DNA from: Sinorhizobium garamanticum
Lineage (GTDB): Bacteria > Pseudomonadota > Alphaproteobacteria > Rhizobiales > Rhizobiaceae
DNA length: 64,000 nt
Assembly (NCBI RefSeq): GCF_029892065.1
Contig: NZ_CP120373.1
Span: 1,423,501 to 1,487,500 of the forward strand
Direction of reading: 5' to 3'
Shown here: one piece after another, positions 27,917 through 36,802 of the stretch
How the letters are laid out: each line of letters starts with the position of its first letter
Position numbering within the stretch: the stretch's first letter is position 1
The notes under the pieces: model-generated
Told to the model about the DNA's origin: nothing
Seen by the model: the letters and a program-made list of their open reading frames with translations, nothing else
Databases searched by the model: none
Position numbers and translations under genes: made by a program

Positions 27917-29152
27917 TCAGTCCTCGCCGTGATTGGCAATCATCATCGCCTCGAAGGCAAGGCGGTCGACCTTGCGCATGCGTTCGGATTCCGACTTGAG
28001 CTGGCCGCAGGCGGCGAGGATATCGCGGCCGCGCGGGGTGCGGATCGGCGAGGCGTAGCCGGCCTGGTTGATGAAATCGGCGAAAGCCTCGATCTGCTCC
28101 CAGTCTGAGCACTGGTAGTTGGTGCCTGGCCAGGGATTGAAGGGGATGAGGTTGATCTTTGCCGGGATGCCCTTCAAGAGCTTCACCAGTTCCTTGGCGT
28201 CCTCGAGGCTGTCGTTGACATCCTTCAGCATCACATATTCGAAGGTGATGCGGCGTGCATTCGACAGGCCCGGATAGGCGCGGCAGGCCTCCATCAGTTC
28301 CTTCAGCGGATACTTCTTGTTGATCGGCACTAGCATGTCGCGCAGGTCGTCGCGCACCGCATGCAGCGAGATTGCCAGCATGACGCCGATCTCCTCGCCG
28401 GTCCGGTAGATCTCGGGCACGATGCCGGAGGTCGAGAGTGTGATGCGGCGCTTGGAGAGCGAAAGACCGTCGCCGTCGGACGCGATCAGGAGCGCGGTCT
28501 TGACGGCCTCGAAATTATAGAGCGGCTCACCCATGCCCATCATCACGATATTGGTGATCTTGCGGCCTTCCGCAGGCACGATGGCGCCTTGCGGCGTATC
28601 GCGTTCGGGGAAGTCGCCGAGCCGGTCGCGGGCGAGCAGCAACTGGGCGAGGATTTCCTCGGCCGTCAGGTTGCGCACCAGCTTCTGGGTGCCGGTATGA
28701 CAGAAGGAGCAGGTGAGCGTGCAGCCGACCTGGCTCGAGATGCAGAGCGTGCCGCGGCCTTCCTCCGGGATGTAGACGGTCTCGATCTCGACCGGCCGGC
28801 CGGCGCCGCGCGGCGGGAAGCGCAGCAGCCACTTGCGCGTGCCATCGTTGGAAATCTGTTCCTCGACGATCTCCGGCCGGGCAATGGTGAAATGCTCCTT
28901 GAGCATCTCGCGCATGTCCTTGGAGACATTCGACATCTGATCGAAATCGGAAACGCCGCGGACATAAAGCCAGTGCCAAAGCTGGCTCACGCGCATCTTG
29001 ACCTGGCGCTCGGGCACGCCTCTTTCGACGAGCAGCTTGGCCATGTCTTCGCGCGCAAGGCCGATCAGCGATGGCTTTTCGGTTTGCGGCATAAGGCGCA
29101 CCTGCGGCGCCTTGACGATGTCCACCCTGTTCAAGATCTCAGTGGCTGCCAT
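27917..29152 (-). CDS. rlmN: Dual-specificity 23S rRNA/tRNA adenine-C2 methyltransferase RlmN
   Basis: This 411-residue radical SAM enzyme methylates C2 of A2503 in 23S rRNA and A37 in some tRNAs. The iron-sulfur ligands are in CTLTCSFC (C-x3-C-x2-C), followed by [20 protein letters not shown] is the SAM-binding stretch, and the C-terminal [14 protein letters not shown] contains the second catalytic cysteine. An N-terminal HTH-like RlmN domain is present. Length is typical for alphaproteobacteria. It stands alone in its direction. Confidence 0.95.
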   Translation of the reverse strand: MAATEILNRVDIVKAPQVRLMPQTEKPSLIGLAREDMAKLLVERGVPERQVKMRVSQLWHWLYVRGVSDFDQMSNVSKDMREMLKEHFTIARPEIVEEQISNDGTRKWLLRFPPRGAGRPVEIETVYIPEEGRGTLCISSQVGCTLTCSFCHTGTQKLVRNLTAEEILAQLLLARDRLGDFPERDTPQGAIVPAEGRKITNIVMMGMGEPLYNFEAVKTALLIASDGDGLSLSKRRITLSTSGIVPEIYRTGEEIGVMLAISLHAVRDDLRDMLVPINKKYPLKELMEACRAYPGLSNARRITFEYVMLKDVNDSLEDAKELVKLLKGIPAKINLIPFNPWPGTNYQCSDWEQIEAFADFINQAGYASPIRTPRGRDILAACGQLKSESERMRKVDRLAFEAMMIANHGED

Positions 29153-29332
29153 GCTTGTGATGTCCTGTCATACAGCGAAGGCCCGTCCGGAGAAGGTTCC
29201 GGATCATGTTCCGATGCTCGAATTGAAAACTGGCGAGCCTTCGAGCGCGGCAATGGGGCGCGGGGCTCTGAATTTGGCGGCGCTTTAGCATTCTTTTCGC
29301 TGCGAGTCGACATGACGCCGCGGCTCCAATGC

Positions 29333-29358
29333 AAAAAGGCCGGCGCGATGGCCGGCCT
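29333..29358 (-). terminator. Intrinsic terminator of the ialB-like gene
   Basis: On the minus strand the stem GGCCGGC / GCCGGCC is followed by TTTTT. It lies about 130 bases past the stop, beyond repeat A4, which is therefore transcribed. Confidence 0.8.
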
Positions 29359-29383
29359 CAGCATCGGTTGCGCGATGCTAACT

Positions 29384-29485
29384 GCATGATTCCTTAAATC
29401 GGAATCGATTTAAGGACAAAATCATACAGGAATTCAAAGTGCTACAGCGACCTTTGCGCGTCTGGTTAGACGCGCGGCGCTGTAG
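29384..29485 (+). repeat. Family A palindromic repeat, copy A4
   Basis: A full-length copy, from GCATGATTCCTTAAATCGGA to GGCGCTGTAG. It ends three bases from the ialB-like stop codon. Confidence 0.82.
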
Positions 29486-29488
29486 GGG

Positions 29489-29992
29489 TTACTTGCAGGC
29501 TTCGATCTGCTTCAGCGCGGCGGAAATGCCGGAGAGAGAATAGGAATAGGTAGTCGCGGTCCCCTTGCGGGATTTCGCGTTGACCGACATGTCCTTGCCC
29601 GACTTCATCGCCGCCACCAGTGCCGGTTCTTCCGCAGCGTTTTCTACCCAGGCGGAATTACCCTTGGTAAACATCACGAAGGTCTTGCCGTCGATGACCA
29701 CATTGACCTTGGAATTGTCCTGCAGCGGATAGCCCATCATCGCCTGAGGCTCGTAGCTGATGTTCTGCCCCGGGCGCTGCGAGACGAGGAAGAAGATATC
29801 GCCATGGTCGACACCGGCAGGGCTCTTCTCCTTCGGAACCGATAGGACGTAGCAGACCTTGCCGGGGCCGGCCTGGTAGGAATAGGCGCCCCAGGCATTG
29901 AACTGCTGGATCCGTGTCGGAGATTGAGCGGAAGCAACGCCTGCTGCTACCAGTACGAGTGCGATTGCAGTTGCGATCTTTCTTACAAACAT
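29489..29992 (-). CDS. Invasion-associated locus B (IalB) family protein
   Basis: This protein of about 167 residues has a signal peptide (MFVRKIATAIALVLVAAGVA|SA) and a periplasmic domain of the IalB type: FNAWGAYSYQAGPGKVCYVL, FFLVSQRPG and a basic G-x-A-TTYSYSLSG segment with a final cysteine near EACK. The family is named from Bartonella but is widespread in rhizobia, where its role is unclear. ATG 29992 is chosen because the signal peptide then begins at the N-terminus; the frame to 30046 adds a hydrophilic extension. Confidence 0.87.
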   Translation of the reverse strand: MFVRKIATAIALVLVAAGVASAQSPTRIQQFNAWGAYSYQAGPGKVCYVLSVPKEKSPAGVDHGDIFFLVSQRPGQNISYEPQAMMGYPLQDNSKVNVVIDGKTFVMFTKGNSAWVENAAEEPALVAAMKSGKDMSVNAKSRKGTATTYSYSLSGISAALKQIEACK

Positions 29993-30450
29993 GAGGTCCT
30001 GCCGCTTGTCTTGCTTGCGATCGCCCGAAACAGGTGGGACGGACAACGCATAGTCACGATTTGATTTATTTTGACTTAATTCAGGTTACTAAACCGTCAA
30101 CGATCACTGCAATCCGCTCGTTTCCGCCCCGAAACAGGCCAGCGACACATCCGATCAGTCGGAGATGGGCCGCCTGTTCGGCCGCTCTTCATGCCTGCGG
30201 ATTTGTCGGTGCGGTCGATCGTCAATTCTGGAGGGCCGTGGCCGGTAGGAGTCCCCTGTCTCAAATCTCGCGCAACACACTGTCCTGCAACCTATTCGCC
30301 CACAGCCGCTGCGTTTGCGGAATCTATGTCATAAAGAATCAGGCAAGAGTTTGTCTTTCCGGCAGAAATGCGGCAGTCCCGCATTCTGCAGAAACTCGAA
30401 GCTCTACAGCAACCTTTGCGCGTCTGATTAGACGCGCGGCGCTGTAGCGA
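29993..30450. other. Intergenic region with ialB promoter and partial repeat A5
   Basis: The 458 bp between two leftward genes holds an AT-rich stretch at 30058-30095 that may carry the ialB promoter. A hairpin lies at 30362-30389 and partial family A repeat A5 at 30381-30447. No gene is seen. Confidence 0.5.
30381..30447 (+). repeat. Partial family A repeat, copy A5
   Basis: Only the right two-thirds of the unit is recognisable (CTACAGCAACCTTTGCGCGT to GGCGCTGTAG). It ends three bases before the stop codon of the DUF1232 gene. Confidence 0.75.
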
Positions 30451-30831
30451 TCATTCCTCATCCGGCCTGTCGTGTAGGGCTTCGTCGGCCTTGTCGTAAT
30501 GTGCTTCCTTGATCTGGCCGCTGATCGCGGCGAAGGCAGCCGTCAACACGGCGATGTCGTCGGAAAAGCCGACGACGGCCAGCATGTCCGGTACGAGATC
30601 GAGTGGCAGGACGAAGTAGGCAAGGGCTGCGAGCAGAATGCCGCGCGTACGCGTCGGAGTCTTCGGATCCACCGCACAATAATAGGCGGCGACGACATCA
30701 CGGCTGAAGGGAATCTGGCGGGCTGCGCGGCGAAAGGTCGGCCAGAACCGGCGACGAACCTTGCGCTCCCGGCGCTCCTGTTCGGATTCCTCGCCGGGAA
30801 GGAGAATTTCACCGATCTTGATATCGTCCAT
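30451..30831 (-). CDS. DUF1232 (YkvA-like) small membrane-associated protein
   Basis: This 126-residue protein has a basic N-terminal half (RRERKVRRRFWPTFRRAARQ) followed by the DUF1232 core ILLAALAYFVLPLDLVPDML, with the conserved Y-x-x-x-P-x-D-L-x-P-D motif and GFSDDIAVL. The function of the family is unknown; a hydrophobic hairpin suggests membrane association. It is flanked by family A repeats in opposite orientations on both sides. Confidence 0.88.
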   Translation of the reverse strand: MDDIKIGEILLPGEESEQERRERKVRRRFWPTFRRAARQIPFSRDVVAAYYCAVDPKTPTRTRGILLAALAYFVLPLDLVPDMLAVVGFSDDIAVLTAAFAAISGQIKEAHYDKADEALHDRPDEE

Positions 30832-30852
30832 CGCGTCCGTTTCCGATTGATT

Positions 30853-30934
30853 GCGCTGCGCGTCTTATTCAGGCGCGCAAAGGTCGCTGTAGCACTTCTT
30901 ATCCTTAAATCGGCTACGATTTAAGGAGACATGC
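30853..30934 (-). repeat. Family A palindromic repeat, copy A6
   Basis: Reverse-orientation copy, from GCGCTGCGCGTCTTATTC to TTTAAGGAGACATGC. It lies just upstream of the DUF1232 start. Confidence 0.78.
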
Positions 30935-30961
30935 AGTAGCCTGATATGGGAAGGGCACGGG

Positions 30962-31279
30962 CTATTTCAAATGGTCGGGCATCCGGCCGGCCGCCGCACG
31001 GTCCATTTTCGCCGCCAGCTTGAAATCGAGCTCCGTCAGCCCGTTCGCATCATGCGTCGAAAGCGTGACGTCGACCCTGTTGTAGACGTTGAACCATTCG
31101 GGGTGGTGGTCGAGTTTTTCGGCGGCAAGCGCGCATTGCGTCATGAAGCTGAACGCCTCCGCAAAATTCTTGAAGCGAAAGGCTTTCCAGATCGATGCGC
31201 CATCTTCGGCGAGAACCCAGCCTTCCATCTTGTGCAAATGTTCGGCGACAGCCTCGGCGTCCAGTTTTTCCGGCCTCAT
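30962..31279 (-). CDS. phhB: Pterin-4a-carbinolamine dehydratase
   Basis: This 105-residue enzyme dehydrates 4a-hydroxytetrahydropterin, recycling pterin cofactor. The family motif [20 protein letters not shown] is intact, including the two histidines, and is followed by [16 protein letters not shown]. Length is normal. No phenylalanine hydroxylase gene is visible nearby, so its partner in this genome cannot be told from the window. The PhhB name follows the family. Confidence 0.93.
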   Translation of the reverse strand: MRPEKLDAEAVAEHLHKMEGWVLAEDGASIWKAFRFKNFAEAFSFMTQCALAAEKLDHHPEWFNVYNRVDVTLSTHDANGLTELDFKLAAKMDRAAAGRMPDHLK

Positions 31280-31327
31280 GCTGTTTCTCCCTGTGATCTT
31301 TCGTGCTTAACAACGGACTAGAACAAG

Positions 31328-31425
31328 TTTTTATCCTTAAATCGGTTCCGACTTAAGGATAAAAACATGCTGCAATTCAAAGGTGCTACAGCCGCCTTTA
31401 TCCGTGTGAGACACGCGGCGCCGTC
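31328..31425 (+). repeat. Family A palindromic repeat, copy A7
   Basis: Runs from TTTTATCCTTAAATCGG through AAAACATGCTGCAATTCAAA to ACACGCGGCGCCGTCG. It is somewhat diverged in the right hairpin. Confidence 0.75.
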
Positions 31426-31481
31426 GCCGCGGATAAACTCCGTCGATGCCATGCCGCACAACTCTCGACCAACTGGATAAT

Positions 31482-31958
31482 ATGAAGCCGGTCAGAATTC
31501 TCTTCGTTTGTCTTGGCAATATTTGCCGTTCGCCGCTGGCCGAGGGCGTCATGCGGGATATCGTGCACAAGGCCGGCCACGGGCACGCGGTCTCGATCGA
31601 TTCCGCCGGCATCGGCGCATGGCATGTGGGTGCTCCGCCGGATCAGCGGTCGATTTCGGTGGCGAAGGCGCACGGCATCGATATTACGGGCCTGCGCGGG
31701 CGCCAGATCAGCGCGGCGGATTTTGCGGCCTTCGACCTGATCCTCGGCATGGATATGAGTAATGTCCGCGACCTCAGCGCGCTTGCGCCTGCGGCAATGG
31801 CGGGCAAGGTGCATCTTTTCATGCGTTATGCCACGGGTCACGCGGGAGACGTTCCGGATCCCTATTACGAAACGGCGGACGTCTTCGAAGCGCTCTACCA
31901 GATGCTGGAGGCGGGATGCTTGTCCTTGCTGGCAAGGCTTGAGGAACGCGCCTCGTGA
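31482..31958 (+). CDS. Low molecular weight protein-tyrosine phosphatase
   Basis: This 158-residue cytosolic phosphatase has the P-loop VCLGNICRSPLAEG (nucleophile Cys10, Arg16) near the N-terminus and the general acid in VPDPYYE. The start at ATG 31482 gives MKPVRILFVCLGN, the family N-terminus; an ATG at 31446 would add 12 residues. Bacterial members often control exopolysaccharide kinases or stress responses, though no such gene is adjacent. Its last 64 bases overlap the 3' end of the convergent thpR gene. Confidence 0.93.
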   Translation: MKPVRILFVCLGNICRSPLAEGVMRDIVHKAGHGHAVSIDSAGIGAWHVGAPPDQRSISVAKAHGIDITGLRGRQISAADFAAFDLILGMDMSNVRDLSALAPAAMAGKVHLFMRYATGHAGDVPDPYYETADVFEALYQMLEAGCLSLLARLEERAS

Positions 31959-32485
31959 AGTGGAAAAACCTCTTCGGTCAGGTAAGGGCCGCCGCCGACA
32001 GAATCGCGCGACGACAGGAGAACGAAGCGGGAGACCGTGAAGGGTGAGGTGAGGAAATCGCCGCGACCGGAGAGATAATTCACCACATCCTCGACGCGCG
32101 AGGAACGCAGCCTCGCGAGCGTCACGTGAGGCGTGAACTTGCGCGGATCCGACGACAGGCCGAGGCGCTGGCAGATGCGTTCGATTTCCGCCTGGAGCGC
32201 GAACATTTCCGGCTCGTTGCTGACGCCGGCCCAGACCGAATGCGGTTTTTTCGAGCCGAAGGCACCAGTGCCCGTCAATTGCAGCTGGAATTCGGGGCGT
32301 TCGATCCGGTCGAGCCTTTCGACGATCTCGTCGGCGGTACGTCCGTCGACATCGCCGATGAAACGCAGAGTGATGTGATAGTTCTCCACATCAATCCATC
32401 GAGCTCCGGGAAGACCTCCGCGCAGCAAAGAAAGGCTCATTGCTGCATTGCGCGGAATTTCGAGGGCGGTGAATAGTCTCGGCAT
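31895..32485 (-). CDS. thpR: RNA 2',3'-cyclic phosphodiesterase
   Basis: This 196-residue member of the 2H phosphoesterase family opens 2',3'-cyclic ends of RNA. Both H-x-T-x motifs are present: HITL (His37) and HVTL (His120). N-terminal RLFTALEIP and SVWAGV are typical of ThpR/LigT. The C-terminal segment after about residue 176 is encoded opposite the phosphatase gene (64 bp convergent overlap), so the tail (EARSSSLASKDKHPASSIW) is under dual coding constraint. Confidence 0.92.
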   Translation of the reverse strand: MPRLFTALEIPRNAAMSLSLLRGGLPGARWIDVENYHITLRFIGDVDGRTADEIVERLDRIERPEFQLQLTGTGAFGSKKPHSVWAGVSNEPEMFALQAEIERICQRLGLSSDPRKFTPHVTLARLRSSRVEDVVNYLSGRGDFLTSPFTVSRFVLLSSRDSVGGGPYLTEEVFPLHEARSSSLASKDKHPASSIW

Positions 32486-32599
32486 GGCGAGCTCCCCGAA
32501 TCTCTTGCAGATGTCTTAGCGAATCACGCATCGAGTCTGCACGCAACTGTTATTTAGCGCGACAGAGCGTTAACTTTCTCTTAACTGTGGACCGATTGA

Positions 32600-33241
32600 T
32601 CAGTCTCCTTTCGCAAGCTTGGCAATGAATCGCTCGGCGACAGGCAGGAAGCGTTCGACCATCTCGCCGACGCCCCGGCTGTTCGGATGCATTCCGTCCT
32701 CGAGCTTCAGCGCGCCGTCAATCGCCACGCCGTCGAGGAAAAACGGATAGAATTCGAGATCGTATTTCGCCGCCAGCTCCGGGTAGATCGGGTTGAAGCG
32801 GGCGGCATAGTCGGTTCCCATGTTGGGCGGCGCCATCATGCCAGCGAGCAGCACGGCGATGCCGCGCTCCTTCAGCCGGGCGATCATCGCCTCGAGATTT
32901 TTCCGCGACTCTTCCGGCGGAATGCCGCGCAACGCGTCGTTCGCGCCAAGTTCGAGGATCACGCCCTTCGTTCCATCCGGCACCGACCAGTCGATGCGGG
33001 CAAGGCCGCCGGAAGTCGTGTCTCCGGAAACGCCGGCATTGGCGACCGTAACGTCGAAGCCCTTGTCCTTCAAAGCCTTTTCGAGGCGAACAGGAAAGGC
33101 GTCCTCAGGCGGGAGCTGATAGCCGGCCATCAGGCTGTCGCCGAAGCCGACGAGGCTCACACTCTCGGCGCGCACCGCCGACGATAACGCAATTGTCATT
33201 GCCAGGCTCAAGAAAAAGCGCAGAAAATCTTTTAATGCCAT
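32600..33241 (-). CDS. SGNH-hydrolase arylesterase, TesA-like
   Basis: This 213-residue protein has a signal peptide (FLRFFLSLAMTIALSSAVRA|ES) and an SGNH domain: block I GFGDSLMAGYQL (catalytic Ser), block II GVSGDTTSGG, block III GANDALRG, block V DGMHPNSRG (catalytic Asp/His). E. coli TesA is a periplasmic thioesterase, protease and lysophospholipase. The gene is divergent from a ybbA/ybbP-like ABC pair, the same arrangement as tesA-ybbA in enterobacteria, which supports the call. Confidence 0.92.
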   Translation of the reverse strand: MALKDFLRFFLSLAMTIALSSAVRAESVSLVGFGDSLMAGYQLPPEDAFPVRLEKALKDKGFDVTVANAGVSGDTTSGGLARIDWSVPDGTKGVILELGANDALRGIPPEESRKNLEAMIARLKERGIAVLLAGMMAPPNMGTDYAARFNPIYPELAAKYDLEFYPFFLDGVAIDGALKLEDGMHPNSRGVGEMVERFLPVAERFIAKLAKGD

Positions 33242-33313
33242 AGGCTCGTTCCTAAATCCCCGAGGGCAATCGTTTCGTCATCAAGTCTGGTTTTCATATA
33301 GGGCTGTTTCCGC

Positions 33314-34039
33314 GTGGCAAGAACCATCATCGAGCTGAAAAATGCCGACCTGACGCTGGGCGAGGCCGCGGCCGCAGTCCATGTGCTGAAGGCCGTGAGC
33401 CTCACAGTCGACGCCGGAGAATCCGTCGGTATCGTCGGCCCGTCCGGATCGGGAAAATCGACGCTGCTGATGGTGCTCGCCGGCCTGGAGCGGCTGGACA
33501 GCGGCGAGATCGTCATCGACGGGACACCCTTGCACGGCATGAGCGAGGATGGGCTTGCGGATTTCCGGGGTCGCAACGTCGGTATCGTCTTCCAGTCCTT
33601 TCACCTCATCCCCAACATGACCGCACTGGAGAACGTCGCGGTGCCGCTTGAGCTTGCGAACGTCCGCAACGCCTTCGACGTCGCGCGCCAGGAACTTGTC
33701 GCGGTCGGCCTCGGCGACCGGCTGACGCACTATCCGGGGCAGCTTTCAGGCGGCGAGCAGCAGCGCGTCGCGATCGCCCGTGCTCTGGCGCCGTCACCGA
33801 AGCTACTGATCGCCGACGAACCGACCGGCAATCTCGACGCCGAGACCGGCCGGCAGATCGCTGATCTTCTCTTTGCGGAACAGCGCGAACGCGGCATGAC
33901 GCTGGTTCTCGTTACGCATGATGCCGCGCTCGCCGGGCGCTGCGGGCGGCAGGTGCAGGTGCGCTCCGGCGAGATCGTCTCGGGCGGGCATGCCGAACCG
34001 AGTGCCGCTGCCGTTCAGCACGAGGCGGCTTCGGCATGA
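33314..34039 (+). CDS. ABC transporter ATP-binding protein, YbbA/LolD-like
   Basis: This 241-residue ATPase has Walker A GPSGSGKST, signature LSGGEQQRVAIARAL and Walker B LLIADEPTGNLD, the last being typical of the MacB/LolD/YbbA class. It starts with GTG at 33314 (MARTIIELKNAD). It overlaps the FtsX-type permease gene by four bases. YbbAP systems are thought to extract hydrophobic molecules from the inner membrane with the help of the divergent esterase; the substrate is unknown. Confidence 0.9.
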   Translation: MARTIIELKNADLTLGEAAAAVHVLKAVSLTVDAGESVGIVGPSGSGKSTLLMVLAGLERLDSGEIVIDGTPLHGMSEDGLADFRGRNVGIVFQSFHLIPNMTALENVAVPLELANVRNAFDVARQELVAVGLGDRLTHYPGQLSGGEQQRVAIARALAPSPKLLIADEPTGNLDAETGRQIADLLFAEQRERGMTLVLVTHDAALAGRCGRQVQVRSGEIVSGGHAEPSAAAVQHEAASA

Positions 34040-36591
34040 GCGAGACGGGCGTCATCAATCGCTTTCGCCCGTTTCTCGCCCTTAGACTGGCGCTGCGCGA
34101 AATGCGCGGCGGGCTCAAGGGCTTCTACATCTTTCTTGCCTGCATTGCGCTTGGCACGGCGGCGATCGCCGGCGTCAATTCGCTTTCGCAGTCGATCAGC
34201 GCGACGATCGCGTCGCAAGGGCAAGAGCTCCTTGCCGGCGATATCCGCTTCGAACTCAACAATCGCGTGGCGACGGCTAAGGAGCGCGCCTTTCTCGACA
34301 GTCTCGGCAGCGTCTCCGTTTCCTCGGGCCTGCGCTCCATGGCGCGCCTCCCCGATGGTTCCAACCAGGCGCTCGTCGAATTGAAGGCCGTCGACAGTGC
34401 CTATCCCCTCTACGGCACTTTCGAAAGCGAGCCGGCCAGGTCGCTCGGCGAACTCCTGTCCAAACAGGGGGAGGCGTTCGGTGCGGTCGCCGCGCCGCTG
34501 CTGCTGGAGCGTCTGGGTATCAGACCCGGCGACGAAATCCTGATCGGCAATGCGCGGGTTCGGATCAACGCTACGATCGTGCGGGAGCCGGACGCGCTTT
34601 CCGACGGGTTCGGTTTTGCGCCGCGGCTGATGGTCTCGGCCGACGCGCTCGCTGCCTCCGGGCTCGTGCAGACCGGCAGCCTCGTCGAGCATGGCTACAA
34701 GGTCAGGCTTGCCGATCCTCAGCGTGTCGCATCGGCTCGCTCCGAGGCGGAGAAGCAGTTCCCGTCGGCCGGCTGGTCGATCCGGACAAGCCGCAATGCG
34801 GCGCCGTCGCTCAACGCCAATATCACGCGTTTCTCGCAGTTCCTGACCCTCGTCGGCCTGACGGCGCTGATCGTCGGTGGAGTGGGCGTCGCCAACGCCG
34901 TGCGCGCCTATCTCGATGGCAAGCGCAGCGTCATTGCAACCTTCAAATGCCTCGGCGCTCCGGCCACACTGGTCGCCATGGTCTATCTCGCGCAGATCCT
35001 GATGATTGCGCTGATAGGCATCGGCATCGGCCTCGTTTTCGGCGCGCTGATCCCCTTTGTCGCGGCCCAGTTCCTCGCCGATGTGCTGCCCGTTCCGACG
35101 TCGTTCCAGCTTTACCCGTCGGCGCTCGGCCTAGCGGCGCTTTTCGGCCTGCTGACGGCGCTCGCCTTCGCCATCCTGCCGCTCGGCCGCGCGCGCCGGG
35201 TGCCGGCAACGGCGCTTTTCCGGCAACAGGGGTTCGAACCGACCGGCTTTCCGGCCTGGCCCTATCTCGCAGGGGCGCTCGCCTGCCTAGCGGCGCTCGC
35301 CGGACTTGCCGTCTGGACGGCCTATGATCGCAGCATTTCGCTGATCTTCCTCGGCGCAATTGCCTTTGCCTTCATCCTGCTGCGCGGCGTGTCCTGGCTC
35401 ATTTCTTGGCTGGCGCGGCGCAGCCCGCGGGTGAATTCGCCGGCACTGAGATTGGCGATCGGCAATATCCATCGCCCGGGCGCCCTGACGCCGTCAGTGG
35501 TGCTGTCGCTAGGTCTCGGTCTCGCCTTGCTCGTGACACTGGCGCTCATCGACGGCAATCTCCGGCGCGAACTCACCGGCGACATGGCCGAGCGGGCGCC
35601 GAACTTCTTCTTCGTCGACATCCAGGGCAGCGAGATCGAAGGGTTCCGGTCGCTGCTTTCCCAGGCGATGCCGAAGGGCAAGGTCGTTGAAGTGCCGATG
35701 CTGCGCGGGCGCATCGTGGCGTTCAACGGCGAGGACGTGAACAGCCGCAACGTACCGCCCGGCGGGCAATGGGTGCTGCGCGGCGACCGTGGCATCACCT
35801 ATGCCAAAAATCGGCCGGAAAACTCGACGCTCACCGAAGGCAGCTGGTGGCCCGAGGACTACCAGGGTGAACCGCTGGTCTCATTCTCGGCGGAGGAAGC
35901 CCGCGATCTCGGCCTGAAACTCGGCGACACGGTGACCGTCAACGTGCTCGGCCGCAACATCACCGCGAAGATCGTCAATTTCCGCAACGTCGAATGGGAA
36001 TCACTGTCGATCAACTTCGTCATGGTCTTCTCGCCGAATACCTTTGCCGGCGCGCCGCATGCCTGGCTCGCAACCGTCATCGATCCGGATGCCACGGCCA
36101 CGGAGGAAGCGGCGGTCTTGAAGTCGGTCACCAATACCTATCCCACGATCACTAGCGTGCGCGTCAAGGATGCGCTCGATATCGTCAATACGCTTCTGGC
36201 GCAGCTTGCCACAGCCGTCCGGGCCGCCGCCGCCGTCGCCCTCATCGCGTCGGTTCTCGTTCTTGCTGGGGCGCTTGCCGCTGGCAACCGTGCGCGCATT
36301 CACGATGCGGTGGTGTTGAAGACACTGGGTGCCACGCGCGGCACGCTGATCCGCGCCTTCAGCTACGAATACATCATTCTCGGCTTCGCAACCGCCGTGT
36401 TCGCGCTGTTCGCCGGGGGTGTCTCCGCCTGGTTCGTCGTCAGCCGCGTGATGACGCTGCCGTCCGACTTCCTTCCGGATGTCGCGGTTGCCACCATCGT
36501 CGTCGCGCTCGTCATGACCGTCGGCATCGGACTTGCCGGGACCTGGCGTATTCTCGGCCAGAAAGCCGCTCCGGTGCTGCGCGAATTGTAA
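34036..36591 (+). CDS. ABC transporter permease, YbbP-like FtsX family
   Basis: This 851-residue inner-membrane protein has an N-terminal membrane segment (GFYIFLACIALGTAAIAG), a large periplasmic region (about 50-250), an FtsX core of three or four helices (about 260-390), further helices (about 400-490), a second periplasmic region and a final FtsX core (about 725-845). This ten-helix plan is typical of YbbP. It is translationally coupled to the ATPase gene (ATGA overlap). It is the last gene of the pair. Confidence 0.9.
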   Translation: MSETGVINRFRPFLALRLALREMRGGLKGFYIFLACIALGTAAIAGVNSLSQSISATIASQGQELLAGDIRFELNNRVATAKERAFLDSLGSVSVSSGLRSMARLPDGSNQALVELKAVDSAYPLYGTFESEPARSLGELLSKQGEAFGAVAAPLLLERLGIRPGDEILIGNARVRINATIVREPDALSDGFGFAPRLMVSADALAASGLVQTGSLVEHGYKVRLADPQRVASARSEAEKQFPSAGWSIRTSRNAAPSLNANITRFSQFLTLVGLTALIVGGVGVANAVRAYLDGKRSVIATFKCLGAPATLVAMVYLAQILMIALIGIGIGLVFGALIPFVAAQFLADVLPVPTSFQLYPSALGLAALFGLLTALAFAILPLGRARRVPATALFRQQGFEPTGFPAWPYLAGALACLAALAGLAVWTAYDRSISLIFLGAIAFAFILLRGVSWLISWLARRSPRVNSPALRLAIGNIHRPGALTPSVVLSLGLGLALLVTLALIDGNLRRELTGDMAERAPNFFFVDIQGSEIEGFRSLLSQAMPKGKVVEVPMLRGRIVAFNGEDVNSRNVPPGGQWVLRGDRGITYAKNRPENSTLTEGSWWPEDYQGEPLVSFSAEEARDLGLKLGDTVTVNVLGRNITAKIVNFRNVEWESLSINFVMVFSPNTFAGAPHAWLATVIDPDATATEEAAVLKSVTNTYPTITSVRVKDALDIVNTLLAQLATAVRAAAAVALIASVLVLAGALAAGNRARIHDAVVLKTLGATRGTLIRAFSYEYIILGFATAVFALFAGGVSAWFVVSRVMTLPSDFLPDVAVATIVVALVMTVGIGLAGTWRILGQKAAPVLREL

Positions 36592-36802
36592 GGACGGCAA
36601 TTTAACCGTAAATCACCCTTGTTTGATGGCCCGGGGCCTGGCTTTGCGCGATTCCGGGCCTTCCGGGTCTTGTGCGCGAAGGCTTTCGACATCATATTTG
36701 TCGGCAGGCATGCTGGAGCCCCGCAGCGGCGCCTGGGCGCTTGAACGACAAGCACTTACCGCCCGACACCGTCAATTCAACCGGGGCTTAAATGAGGAAA
36801 CA

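Larger units (their letters stand above)
29153..29488. other. Intergenic region between rlmN and ialB-like gene
   Basis: This holds the promoter region of rlmN on its left. It also contains a minus-strand terminator (29333-29358) and family A repeat A4 (29384-29485), both downstream of the ialB-like gene. No gene is seen. Confidence 0.6.
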
